A model generated the notes under the pieces. That model ran no database searches, had not been told where the DNA came from, and was given only the letters and a program-made list of their open reading frames with translations. A stretch of DNA of 7,581 bases from Desulfobacterales bacterium HSG17 (GTDB lineage: Bacteria > Desulfobacterota > Desulfobacteria > Desulfobacterales > Desulfococcaceae), in NCBI GenBank assembly GCA_030377945.1, contig JAUCGD010000148.1, positions 1 to 7,581 on the forward strand, written 5' to 3'. Of this stretch, positions 1 through 6,386 are shown one piece after another. Within the stretch, counting starts at the first letter, position 1, and each line of letters opens with the position of its first letter. The position numbers were made by a program, and so were the translations under genes.

Positions 1-498
1 AAAAACTTTTTCCGTACTCCATGTAATATTTTCAAAAGCCTGGGGTAAAAATGTTTCAGTATTAAAACCAATAAGGTAATATCCCCCGTCAACAGACGGG
101 CCGATCACTGCGTCATTTTCACCCAAGGCATTAAATCCTTTTTTGATAATTGTTTCAGGGAGATCAGGAGTATCTGTTCCTATTAAAATAACCTGTTCAA
201 AACCCTGTTTAAACGCCCTGTCAAAAGCATGTAACATTTTTTTGCCAAGAGTATCTCCTTTTTGGGGCCACAGAGGATATTTATTCCCGATCCATTCTGA
301 TATTTCCTTTTCAGCATTAAAAGGATAATAACAGATAATAATGCTGTGTGTTCCGTTTTCAAGCATTTTTAAGGTGTCTGCTACAAAATGTTTATATAGT
401 TTGACAGCCTGCCTATCTCCAATATGTTTTGCAAGCCTTGTTTTAACCTTTCCCATAACAGGTGATTTTAAAAAAACAAGAACGCATTTATTTTTCAT
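1..498 (-). CDS. DUF2064 / TIGR04282-type glycosyltransferase, 3' end cut by window edge
   Basis: Reading the minus strand from an ATG at 498-496 gives 166 codons with no stop before the window edge, so the C-terminus is missing; family members are about 200-230 residues by my recollection. Motifs seen: MGKVKTRLA (residues 15-23), the nucleotide-sugar binding type of loop; GTDTPDLP (107-114), with acidic residues that probably bind metal and nucleotide; and GPSVDGGYYLIG (133-144), the most recognisable signature of the family. The end ITWSTEKVF also fits. These are GT-A-fold enzymes, some annotated as arsenosugar biosynthesis glycosyltransferases; the actual substrate cannot be told from this sequence. 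A GGGAGT ribosome binding site (complement of 503-508) lies four bases upstream of the ATG and supports the start. The gene is divergent from the rnf operon, with no evident functional link. No signal peptide is seen, so a cytoplasmic protein is expected. Confidence 0.88.
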   Translation of the reverse strand, partial: MKNKCVLVFLKSPVMGKVKTRLAKHIGDRQAVKLYKHFVADTLKMLENGTHSIIICYYPFNAEKEISEWIGNKYPLWPQKGDTLGKKMLHAFDRAFKQGFEQVILIGTDTPDLPETIIKKGFNALGENDAVIGPSVDGGYYLIGFNTETFLPQAFENITWSTEKVF

Positions 499-525
499 AT
501 TTACTCCCGATTTTTTTATAAATAT

Positions 526-555
526 TATTTACAATTTAAAGTGCTTTTAAGTCAA
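526..555 (-). promoter_or_regulatory. Possible promoter of the glycosyltransferase gene
   Basis: On the minus strand TTGACT (complement of 550-555) is followed after 18 bases by TAAATA (complement of 526-531), in a very AT-rich stretch just upstream of the glycosyltransferase start. The -35 box is good (five of six) and the -10 box is poor, so this is only a candidate. Confidence 0.3.
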
Positions 556-576
556 ATAAAACTCAATTTTTCCTGC

Positions 577-603
577 TTGACATATATCCCGTTCTTATAT
601 AAT
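577..603 (+). promoter_or_regulatory. Likely sigma-70-type promoter of the rnf operon
   Basis: A perfect TTGACA (577-582) and a perfect TATAAT (598-603) lie in the divergent intergenic region, separated by 15 bases, which is shorter than the usual 16-18. Using TAATTG (600-605) as the -10 instead would give 17 bases but a weaker box. A start near base 610 would leave a leader of about 84 bases before rnfC. Two exact consensus hexamers in the right place make this the best promoter candidate in the window. Confidence 0.6.
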
Positions 604-617
604 TGTATCGGTTTAAT

Positions 618-682
618 CCAAATTAAGGGTTGAAACTAATGTTGGTCTGCCAAAAGACTGGTTCTTTTGGCTAAGTTTTTTT
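618..682 (+). promoter_or_regulatory. rnf leader with two hairpins, the second terminator-like
   Basis: Hairpin 1 pairs CCAAATTA (618-625) with TAAT-G-TTGG (637-645), one base bulged. Hairpin 2 pairs GCCAAAAGA (649-657) with TCTTTTGGC (663-671), a perfect nine-base-pair stem with a five-base loop. Four bases later comes a run of seven T's (676-682), which ends just before the AAGGAG ribosome binding site of rnfC (683-688). TTGG (642-645) can also pair with CCAA (650-653), which would disrupt both hairpins, so alternative folds are possible. The arrangement resembles a transcription attenuator or a structure that gates ribosome access. The four-base gap between stem and T-run is not ideal for an intrinsic terminator. 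No known riboswitch class was recognised. Confidence 0.4.
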
Positions 683-693
683 AAGGAGAAGAT

Positions 694-2058
694 ATGGGTT
701 TTATATTTAAAGGATTTGGAAGCAGCGGGACATTTGCTCATGGGGTGCATCCACCTGAGAGAAAGAGTTTCTCTGAAGGTGCTCCCATTGAGATGATTCC
801 GCCGCCCAAAAAAGTAATGCTGCCATTGCTGCAGCATGTTGGTGCTCCTGCCAAACAGGCAGTTAAAGCAAAAACCGAGGTGGCTCTTGGAGATAAGATT
901 GCTGAACCTGGCGGGTTTGTTTCTGCTGCCCATCATGCAACTATTTCCGGCAAGGTAATAAAGACCGGTGTGGTGACATTGACCAATGGCAGGCATGTTC
1001 CGGCTATTCCCATCAAAGCAGGGAAAGAGAAACAATTGAGCGGTCAGGCATTATGGGATGATGTTTTTGGAGGTGAATGGCCCACTGATGTCAGCAGCTA
1101 TTCTCCCAAGGAGATTGTTGATGCAATCAGTGCAGGCGGTATTGTTGGGTTGGGCGGGGCTGCATTTCCCACCCATGTAAAATTTGTTCCTAATGATGAA
1201 AAGCCTGTTAACACGGTTTTAATCAATGCATGTGAGTGTGAGCCTTATCTGACAGCAGATTACAGGATGATGATTGAAGCATCTGCTCCTATTGTTACAG
1301 GAGCTTTGCTGGCCGGTCGTGCTGCAAATGCCAAAGACATAATCATTGGTATTGAGGATAACAAGCCCGAAGCTATTGAAGTTATGAAAAAAGCAGCTGC
1401 CGGCACAGGGATTACCATAGCGGTTCTTAAAACAAAATATCCCCAGGGCAGTGAAAAGCAGTTAATTATGGCTGTCACAGGCAAGGAAGTACCCCTGGGC
1501 GGACTGCCCCTGGATGTTGGTATTGCTGTGAGCAATGTAAGCACAGTTGCTGCAATTGCCCGTGCTGTTGTAAGAAAAAAGCCTTTGACACACAGGGTGG
1601 TAACAGTAACAGGCGCAGGCATAAAAAATCCCAAAAACCTGCTGGTTCCAATCGGAATAAGTGTTGGTGAATTGATTGAATTCTGCGGCGGTCTTACAAA
1701 AGATGCTGCAAGGCTGGTTTCAGGCGGCCCCATGATGGGGTTTGCATTCTCAAGTTATGATGCTCCTGTTACCAAAGGAACAAGCGGTATCACTGTCTTG
1801 ACCCATAAGGATGTTGAAAAAGAAGAAGAAACCAATTGTGTCAGGTGCGGACGGTGTGTGGATGTATGTCCCATGAACCTGGTTCCCACAAAACTGGCAC
1901 TGGCTTCAAGGCACAAGGATATTGAACTGGCTGAACGCTATAATATCATGGCCTGTTTTGAATGCGGTTCATGTGCTTATATCTGCCCTGCAAGCCTTCC
2001 TATTGTTCAACTGGTCAGAACAGGCAAGGTTGTGGTTATTGCAGCAGGCAAGAAATAA
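694..2058 (+). CDS. rnfC: Rnf complex subunit RnfC (NADH-binding, FMN and 2x[4Fe-4S])
   Basis: Peripheral cytoplasmic subunit that exchanges electrons with NAD(H) and passes them to or from the iron-sulfur centres of the Rnf complex. The 454 residues match the short form of RnfC; the Escherichia coli homologue RsxC is much longer through a C-terminal repeat extension that is absent here. Seen in order: the N-terminal RnfC barrel-sandwich region with GVHPPE (about 17-22) and QHVGAPA; a glycine-rich GLGGAAFP (152-159) of the Nuo51/FMN-NADH type; NACECEPYLTAD (178-189), the conserved acidic flavin/nucleotide segment; an SLBB-like stretch around 300-335; and two ferredoxin-type motifs, C382-C385-C388-C392-P and C421-C424-C427-C431-P, ligating two [4Fe-4S] clusters. 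AAGGAG (683-688) five bases before the ATG fixes the start. First gene of the operon. Confidence 0.96.
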   Translation: MGFIFKGFGSSGTFAHGVHPPERKSFSEGAPIEMIPPPKKVMLPLLQHVGAPAKQAVKAKTEVALGDKIAEPGGFVSAAHHATISGKVIKTGVVTLTNGRHVPAIPIKAGKEKQLSGQALWDDVFGGEWPTDVSSYSPKEIVDAISAGGIVGLGGAAFPTHVKFVPNDEKPVNTVLINACECEPYLTADYRMMIEASAPIVTGALLAGRAANAKDIIIGIEDNKPEAIEVMKKAAAGTGITIAVLKTKYPQGSEKQLIMAVTGKEVPLGGLPLDVGIAVSNVSTVAAIARAVVRKKPLTHRVVTVTGAGIKNPKNLLVPIGISVGELIEFCGGLTKDAARLVSGGPMMGFAFSSYDAPVTKGTSGITVLTHKDVEKEEETNCVRCGRCVDVCPMNLVPTKLALASRHKDIELAERYNIMACFECGSCAYICPASLPIVQLVRTGKVVVIAAGKK

Positions 2059-2105
2059 TTAACAGATAAGGACAAAAAGGGGATAAATCCCCAAAGGTAA
2101 AATTT

Positions 2106-3128
2106 ATGGCAAAAGATAAACAACAAACGGTAGTAGAGACGTTGCATGCAACGTCTCTACGGGATCAACGGGTTCAGGATACTCCTGTTATCCACGTAGC
2201 TCCGTCGCCGCATCTTTCCAATACAGACCAGACCACGAAAACCATGATGCGTGATGTTCTGATCGCTCTGGCTCCGGTAGTGGGCATGTCTGTATATGTG
2301 TTCCAGATGTATGCTGTGACCCAGCTTGCAATCTGTGTGATAAGCTGCCTTGCAGCAGAGATGCTTTTTACAGGTATGCGGGGTAGAAAAGCCACATTAG
2401 GCGATTATTCAGCAGCAATAACAGGTATAATTCTTGCCATGTCACTGCCCGGAACAGCTCCCTGGTATGTGGGCGTAATAGGCTCGGTTACAGCAATTGG
2501 AATCGGCAAAATCATTTTCGGCGGCCTTGGCATGAACATATTCAACCCGGCAATGGTTGGACGTGCCTTTGTTATGATTGCATTTGCAAGTGCTTTGGGT
2601 GCATCTGGTTATCAGGATGCAAAAAGTGCGGTTGATGCAATTTCCCAGGCAACTCCTATGGATGTATTTAAACAGGGCGGTGCAATTGCTCCTCTTTCAT
2701 CCCTGTTCTGGGGAACAACAAACGGTTCCCTTGGTGAAACCAGCGCCATAGCCTGTCTTATCGGCGGACTGTATCTGTGTATCAGACGCACTGCTTCATG
2801 GGAGATTCCGGCCGGTGTTATCGGCACAGTAGTTGTGCTGGGCGGCATTGCAAATATGCTCAATCCTGAATCCCAGTGGACAATACTTCATCACCTTTGC
2901 GGCGGGGCGCTTCTTTTTGGTGCATTTTTCATTGCAACAGATCCAGTAACAAGCCCGCTGACACCCAAAGGCAAACTGATCTTCGGAGCAGGTACGGGCG
3001 CTTTCATCATGCTCCTGCGTATCTTCAGCGGATATCCTGAAGGCGTGATGTTTGCGGTACTGATTATGAACTCTCTGACACCGTTGATTAATCGTTGGAC
3101 AGTTCCCAGACCGTTAGGGGGGAAATAA
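2106..3128 (+). CDS. rnfD: Rnf complex subunit RnfD (membrane flavoprotein)
   Basis: Integral membrane subunit, homologous to NqrB, thought to form part of the ion-conducting pathway and to carry covalent FMN. The 340 residues are near family length. The conserved SPHL box is at about residues 33-36, followed by many hydrophobic segments from about residue 50 to the C-terminus. S180-Q-A-T183-P fits the S-x-A-T flavinylation motif, making Thr183 the probable FMN attachment site. Also seen are GMNIFNPAMVGRAF, FWGTTNGSLGETS and ATDPVTSPLTPKG, all typical of the family. The start has AAAGG (2093-2097) eight bases upstream; the next in-frame ATG (codon 47) would remove SPHL. The roughly 32 residues before SPHL are longer than I expect, and residues 10-19 come from a perfect palindrome (2133-2160), see the separate entry. 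It lies 47 bases after rnfC and 4 before rnfG. Confidence 0.95.
   Translation: MAKDKQQTVVETLHATSLRDQRVQDTPVIHVAPSPHLSNTDQTTKTMMRDVLIALAPVVGMSVYVFQMYAVTQLAICVISCLAAEMLFTGMRGRKATLGDYSAAITGIILAMSLPGTAPWYVGVIGSVTAIGIGKIIFGGLGMNIFNPAMVGRAFVMIAFASALGASGYQDAKSAVDAISQATPMDVFKQGGAIAPLSSLFWGTTNGSLGETSAIACLIGGLYLCIRRTASWEIPAGVIGTVVVLGGIANMLNPESQWTILHHLCGGALLFGAFFIATDPVTSPLTPKGKLIFGAGTGAFIMLLRIFSGYPEGVMFAVLIMNSLTPLINRWTVPRPLGGK
2133..2160. repeat. Perfect 28-base palindrome inside the rnfD reading frame
   Basis: The arm GTAGAGACGTTGCA is followed directly by its exact reverse complement TGCAACGTCTCTAC, with no spacer; both strands begin with GTAG. It is read through in frame as roughly VETLHATSLR (residues 10-19 of RnfD). 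I recall near-identical palindromes dispersed through cyanobacterial and other large bacterial genomes, but cannot verify this here. The GTAG ends match the foot tetranucleotide described for REP elements linked to REP-associated tyrosine transposases (RAYT); that link is inference. No transposase lies in the window, so this would be a non-autonomous element. Confidence 0.85.
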
Positions 3129-3132
3129 GCAT

Positions 3133-3816
3133 ATGAAACCAATACAACCTATGGAACCCATGCCGCTTGGCACATTTGAGCGGATTAAAAATAATAATAT
3201 TGTCCAGGCATGGCTGGTACTTGTACTTGCCATTGTTTTTGGAGGCTCCCTGGCAGGTATTCAGATTACACTGGGACCCAAAATTGAAGAAAATAAGATA
3301 AACGAAACCCGTGAAAAAGTGCCTGAACTGGTACTGGGAAAACAAGCTGCTTTGAAAATGGCAGAAGAAGGCCGGTCTTTAAATGTTATGCCCCATTCTT
3401 TTGTAGTGGAAAAGCCGGGCAAAAGAGCTGCATACAATGTTTATGAAGCTCTTGATACTGAAAAGAAAAGTATCGGCTGGGTAGTAAAGGCCAAAGGCCA
3501 GGGATATGCAGACAGGATTGAACTGCTGTTCGGCCTTGATCCTGATATAAAAAAGATAACAGGTATTTTTGTTCTGGACCAGAAGGAAACTCCGGGTCTT
3601 GGCAACAAGATTGTAACAGATGAATGGCGCAGCCAGTATATTGGAAAATCCACTTCAAAACCTGTGGGAGTTGTCAAAGGCGGCGGAGCCGGACCTGATG
3701 ACATTAATGCCATAACAGGTGCAACCATATCATCAAAAGCTGTTTCTGATATTATCAATACTGCGGTAGCAGATCTTAAAGGCCCGCTGGCTGAAAAAGC
3801 TAAAGGAGGTAAATAA
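3133..3816 (+). CDS. rnfG: Rnf complex subunit RnfG (covalent FMN, periplasmic domain)
   Basis: Homologue of NqrC: one N-terminal membrane helix (about residues 19-43, rich in V, L, A and I) followed by a soluble FMN-binding domain expected outside the cytoplasmic membrane. The flavinylation motif D-I-N-A-I-T195-G-A-T198-I-S-S is present, making Thr198 the probable phosphoester attachment site, a modification normally made by ApbE. Also typical are KGQGYADRIELLFGLD, the DQKETPGLG box and the region after INETREKVPELVLG. The 227 residues are within the usual range. It starts four bases after the rnfD stop. A G-run (3117-3122) ten bases upstream is a somewhat distant ribosome site, so Met7 (3151) is a possible alternative start. 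Its last stop base is the first base of rnfE (TAATG), which suggests coupled translation. Confidence 0.95.
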   Translation: MKPIQPMEPMPLGTFERIKNNNIVQAWLVLVLAIVFGGSLAGIQITLGPKIEENKINETREKVPELVLGKQAALKMAEEGRSLNVMPHSFVVEKPGKRAAYNVYEALDTEKKSIGWVVKAKGQGYADRIELLFGLDPDIKKITGIFVLDQKETPGLGNKIVTDEWRSQYIGKSTSKPVGVVKGGGAGPDDINAITGATISSKAVSDIINTAVADLKGPLAEKAKGGK

Positions 3817-4427
3817 TGGCTGATCAACCAACTGCCGGAGAAAGGTTTATCCAGGGAATTCTGCCTGAAAACCCGGTTTACCGCCAGCTCCTGGGGCTTT
3901 GTCCCACCCTGGCTGTTACCAACGGCCTGCAAGCAGCCATTACCATGTCTGCTGCTGTTTTATTTGTATTATTCTGTGCCAATGTGATAGTCAGCCTGAT
4001 CCGCGATCTTCTCAAACCTCATCTGCGAATCGTGATATTCACACTTACCATTGCCACCTTTGTTACCATTGCAGACCGTTTCCTGGCTGCTTATGTGTAT
4101 CAGATGAGCAAGGTGCTTGGCCCCTATATTCCTCTTATTATTGTTAACTGCGTTATCATATGCCGCTGCGAAGTATGTGCTTCCAAACAGGGAGTTGTTG
4201 CAGCCGGTGCTGATGCCATCGGCCAGTCAATCGGTTTCTGTCTTGCACTTTCAAGTATTGCAGCTGTCAGGGAACTCCTGGGAACCGGTATGCTGTTCGG
4301 CATCCGCGTACTCCCGGACGTATGGCCTGACTGGGTTGTCATGGTACTGCCTCCGGGCGCATTCCTGACATTCGGCCTGCTCCTTGGCGCAATCAACTGG
4401 TACAGTGACCGAAAGGCAAGGGGGTAA
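3816..4427 (+). CDS. rnfE: Rnf complex subunit RnfE (membrane, Fe-S ligand cysteines)
   Basis: Integral membrane subunit of about six helices, homologue of NqrD. With RnfA it forms an inverted-topology pair holding an iron-sulfur site within the membrane. The two expected ligand cysteines are present, C29 in GLCPTLAVT and C112 in IVNCVII, matching the numbering I recall for NqrD. The 203 residues are normal length. AAAGGAGGT (3802-3810) five bases upstream is the strongest ribosome site in the operon. Oddity: just after C112 the loop reads C116-R-C118-E-V-C121-A, where E. coli and Vibrio type proteins have G-R-A-E-A-F-A as I recall. That adds three cysteines beside the metal site. The rest (GTGMLFG, LPPGAFLTFGLLLGAIN) is ordinary for the family, so the assignment is secure. 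Confidence 0.95.
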   Translation: MADQPTAGERFIQGILPENPVYRQLLGLCPTLAVTNGLQAAITMSAAVLFVLFCANVIVSLIRDLLKPHLRIVIFTLTIATFVTIADRFLAAYVYQMSKVLGPYIPLIIVNCVIICRCEVCASKQGVVAAGADAIGQSIGFCLALSSIAAVRELLGTGMLFGIRVLPDVWPDWVVMVLPPGAFLTFGLLLGAINWYSDRKARG

Positions 4428-4430
4428 GCT

Positions 4431-5180
4431 ATGAGTTATCTTATTGATATATTTTTGATCGGTATTAGTGCTGCACTTATTAACAACTTTGTGCTGTACT
4501 ATTTTGTAGGTATCTGTCCTTTTATCGGGGTATCCCGCCGTATTGACACGGCATTTGGCATGGGCTGCGCTGTTATCTTTGTTATCTCAATTGCAGCTAT
4601 TATAAGCTGGACAATAACCACATTTATTCTCATGCCTGGCGCTCCCCTGGCAAAATGGGTTGCAGGAATGTTCATGCCTGCTGAGGCAGCCGCAAATATT
4701 GATTTGACCATATTAAGTTATATTGTCTATATCTTTGCAATATCCTCATCAGTACAGTTCGTGGAAATGTATGTACGCAAGTTCTTTCCGCCCCTGTACA
4801 AGGCCCTTGGCGTATTCCTGCCCCTTATCACAACCAACTGTGCCATCCTGTTTGCATGTCTGGTAATCATGAGCAAGATTGTAGGTGTTGACAATCCGGC
4901 TGATGCCTGGGATCTGGGAAGAGGTCTTACCCTGGCAGTTGGCGGCGGTGTGGGTTTTACCATTGCCATAGTAATCATGGCCGGTATCCGCGAGGAACTT
5001 GATCTCTGCGATGTGCCCAAACCTTTTAAAGGTGCGGCCATTACCCTGATTGTGGCAGGTATTCTTTCTCTGGGATTTATGGGATTTACTGGTGTGGACA
5101 CAGGTCTGAGAAAAGCCATGATGCCGGAACCTGAAATAACAGCCCAGGCAGCTCCGGCAGTTCAGGATGCAGGGAAATAG
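4431..5180 (+). CDS. rnfA: Rnf complex subunit RnfA, extended form
   Basis: Integral membrane partner of RnfE, homologue of NqrE. The ligand cysteines are C29 in [11 protein letters not shown] and C137 in [10 protein letters not shown]. Also seen: INNFVLYYF near the N-terminus, [19 protein letters not shown], and [17 protein letters not shown] leading into the last helix. It is 249 residues, against about 190 for typical RnfA. Compared with E. coli RsxA as I remember it, the extra length is a hydrophilic insertion after the second helix (around MPGAPLAKW to AAANIDL, about 68-92), a few residues after the fourth or fifth helix, and a tail of about 25 residues after FMGFTGVD rich in Ala, Pro and Glu. 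AAGGGGG (4418-4424) six bases upstream overlaps the rnfE stop region, only three bases separate the genes, and the start is well supported. Confidence 0.93.
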   Translation: MSYLIDIFLIGISAALINNFVLYYFVGICPFIGVSRRIDTAFGMGCAVIFVISIAAIISWTITTFILMPGAPLAKWVAGMFMPAEAAANIDLTILSYIVYIFAISSSVQFVEMYVRKFFPPLYKALGVFLPLITTNCAILFACLVIMSKIVGVDNPADAWDLGRGLTLAVGGGVGFTIAIVIMAGIREELDLCDVPKPFKGAAITLIVAGILSLGFMGFTGVDTGLRKAMMPEPEITAQAAPAVQDAGK

Positions 5181-5193
5181 ATTAATTGTCTGA

Positions 5194-5268
5194 ACCGCAG
5201 ATAACCATGATTTATTATGATAATCTTGATTTATCATGCTTATCAAAGGCATCATGCTTATCTGCGGT
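5194..5268. repeat. Inverted-repeat element between rnfA and rnfB
   Basis: The outer arms ACCGCAGATAA (5194-5204) and TTATCTGCGGT (5258-5268) are exact reverse complements; after one mismatch the stem continues with CATGAT (5206-5211) against ATCATG (5251-5256). Inside is a second hairpin, ATGATAA (5217-5223) with TTATCAT (5231-5237). A 12-base direct repeat ATCATGCTTATC occurs at 5233-5244 and 5251-5262. The element fills most of the only large gap inside the operon. The ACCGCAGAT core resembles a dispersed repeat I recall from several bacterial genomes (unverified). In the transcript it would form a long AT-rich stem, but no U-run follows, so it is not an intrinsic terminator; it might affect mRNA stability or rnfB translation. 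Confidence 0.75.
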
Positions 5269-5289
5269 CAATAAGAGAAGAGGTAAAAT

Positions 5290-6201
5290 ATGAACATAGT
5301 AACCATAGGTCTTTCCGCCACAACATTGTTCGGTATGGCGGTGATCATATGTTATATTCTGGGATGGGCAAACAAGGCATTTCATGTGGAGGTTGATCCC
5401 CGGATTGATGCAATAAACGAAGCCCTTCCCGGAGCCAATTGCGGAGGCTGCAATTTTGTTGGCTGTAATGATTATGCTGAAGCAGTTGTCAATGACGGCG
5501 CACCTGTCAACAAGTGTCCGGTAGGCGGTTCTGCCTGTGCAGAATCCGTAGCAGCCATCATGGGAATAGAAGTTGGAGAAAGCATTCCCCAGCGCCCCAT
5601 AATTCACTGTACAGCCAAAGCAGCAGAACGCAAAGGCCGTACCGAATATCGCGGAGAAATGACCTGCAAAGGCGCCAATATGGTGGCCGATGTCCAGGGC
5701 TGTACTTACGGATGCCTGGGAATAGGCGACTGCACCCGTGCATGTATATATGATGCAATCCATATTATTGACGGCCTGTCAACAGTAGATTATGACAAGT
5801 GCATAGGCTGCGGAGCCTGCGGCAAGGTCTGCCCCAGAAACATCATAAGCATTGCACCTTTTAAAAGATCAGAAATCCTTGCAGTAGGATGTGCCAACAA
5901 AGACAGCGGCAAAAATGTTATGGCAGTGTGTGATGTGGGATGTATAGGATGTAAGGCATGTGCCCGTAAATCCGAACTTTTCAAGATAGTGGACAACCTG
6001 CCCACCATTGACTATGACAACTGGAATGCAGAATGCTCCCTGGAAGTAATGGAAGCATGTGAAAAATGTCCGAGAAACCGCCTGATCTTTGTAGGCCAGC
6101 CCTCAGATGATGATATAATAGCAGTATCGGAAAAAGAAGCTCCCGAAGTTGTGGAAGCCGACTTTAAAACCACTGTGGATGATACGGAGTGGCGGGGATA
6201 A
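5290..6201 (+). CDS. rnfB: Rnf complex subunit RnfB (polyferredoxin, ferredoxin-oxidising)
   Basis: Iron-sulfur subunit that accepts electrons from reduced ferredoxin on the cytoplasmic face. In order: one N-terminal membrane helix (about 7-26); the RnfB/FeS domain with C51-G-G-C54, C59 and C76; a ferredoxin-like motif C138, C142, C148, C152 (CxxxCxGxGxCxxxC); C171-I-G-C174-G-A-C177-C181; then a further set C201, C214, C218, C221, C224; and a C-terminal part with three more cysteines ending in CEKCPRN. This predicts at least four [4Fe-4S] clusters. The last 35 or so residues are acidic and probably disordered. The 303 residues fit the longer RnfB of anaerobes. GAGG (5280-5283) six bases upstream supports the ATG. 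It is the last operon gene, set 109 bases after rnfA by a repeat element, and is followed by a strong terminator. Parts of it are duplicated at 7203-7355. Confidence 0.96.
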   Translation: MNIVTIGLSATTLFGMAVIICYILGWANKAFHVEVDPRIDAINEALPGANCGGCNFVGCNDYAEAVVNDGAPVNKCPVGGSACAESVAAIMGIEVGESIPQRPIIHCTAKAAERKGRTEYRGEMTCKGANMVADVQGCTYGCLGIGDCTRACIYDAIHIIDGLSTVDYDKCIGCGACGKVCPRNIISIAPFKRSEILAVGCANKDSGKNVMAVCDVGCIGCKACARKSELFKIVDNLPTIDYDNWNAECSLEVMEACEKCPRNRLIFVGQPSDDDIIAVSEKEAPEVVEADFKTTVDDTEWRG

Positions 6202-6227
6202 AGATTTTAATATTTATATAAATGAAT

Positions 6228-6263
6228 AAAAAAGGCCGGGTTGGAAACAACCCGGCCTTTTTT
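6228..6263 (+). terminator. Strong intrinsic terminator of the rnf operon
   Basis: GGCCGGGTTG (6234-6243), loop GAAA, CAACCCGGCC (6248-6257): a perfect ten-base-pair GC-rich stem with a tetraloop, flanked by AAAAAA (6228-6233) and TTTTTT (6258-6263). It lies 26 bases after the rnfB stop. The A and T tracts make it potentially bidirectional. Transcription of the downstream gene is therefore probably independent of the operon. Confidence 0.95.
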
Positions 6264-6328
6264 GGTAGCGCCTCCCTACGTGGAGGCAACCGGAGCGCAA
6301 ACGTGCCTCCGCGTAGGGAGGCTCTACC
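6264..6328. repeat. 65-base imperfect inverted repeat abutting the rnf terminator
   Basis: Outer arms GGTAG (6264-6268) and CTACC (6324-6328); middle arms GCCTCCCTACG (6270-6280) and CGTAGGGAGGC (6312-6322); inner arms GGAGGCA (6282-6288) and TGCCTCC (6304-6310). Only two positions per arm are unpaired or wobble, and the loop is 15 bases (6289-6303). It begins on the base after the terminator T-run. The GTAG near each end is shared with the palindrome in rnfD, which suggests a REP or MITE-like mobile repeat. No coding potential is apparent; open frames crossing it are products of the repeat itself. Confidence 0.85.
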
Positions 6329-6386
6329 GTTATGTTTTATTTTCAGCCCTTTATTATTTATGGGAAAAAAGCCTCCCAATATTTTC

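Noticed and set aside
143..550. Two short plus-strand open frames (143-328 and 341-550) opposite the glycosyltransferase
   Set aside because: They lie mostly antisense to a well-supported coding frame with recognised motifs, have no family resemblance and no ribosome site.
613..1035. Minus-strand open frame of 140 codons over the start of rnfC
   Set aside because: It is antisense to conserved RnfC sequence, runs across the rnf leader, and its translation shows no recognisable domain.
2079..2092. Small hairpin GGGGAT-AA-ATCCCC between rnfC and rnfD
   Set aside because: The stem is six base pairs with a two-base loop, too tight to close fully, and there is no T-run; it is likely chance near a G-rich ribosome site.
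3441..3932. Minus-strand open frame of 163 codons over rnfG and rnfE
   Set aside because: It is antisense to two confirmed genes, including the FMN-attachment motif, and shows no domain of its own.
5233..5262. 12-base direct repeats suggesting a CRISPR-like array
   Set aside because: Only two copies with a six-base spacer are present, and both are part of an inverted-repeat element.
5215..5763. Minus-strand open frame of 182 codons over the rnfA-rnfB gap and rnfB
   Set aside because: Its many cysteines and aromatics are the reverse reading of RnfB cysteine codons; no start site or family supports it.
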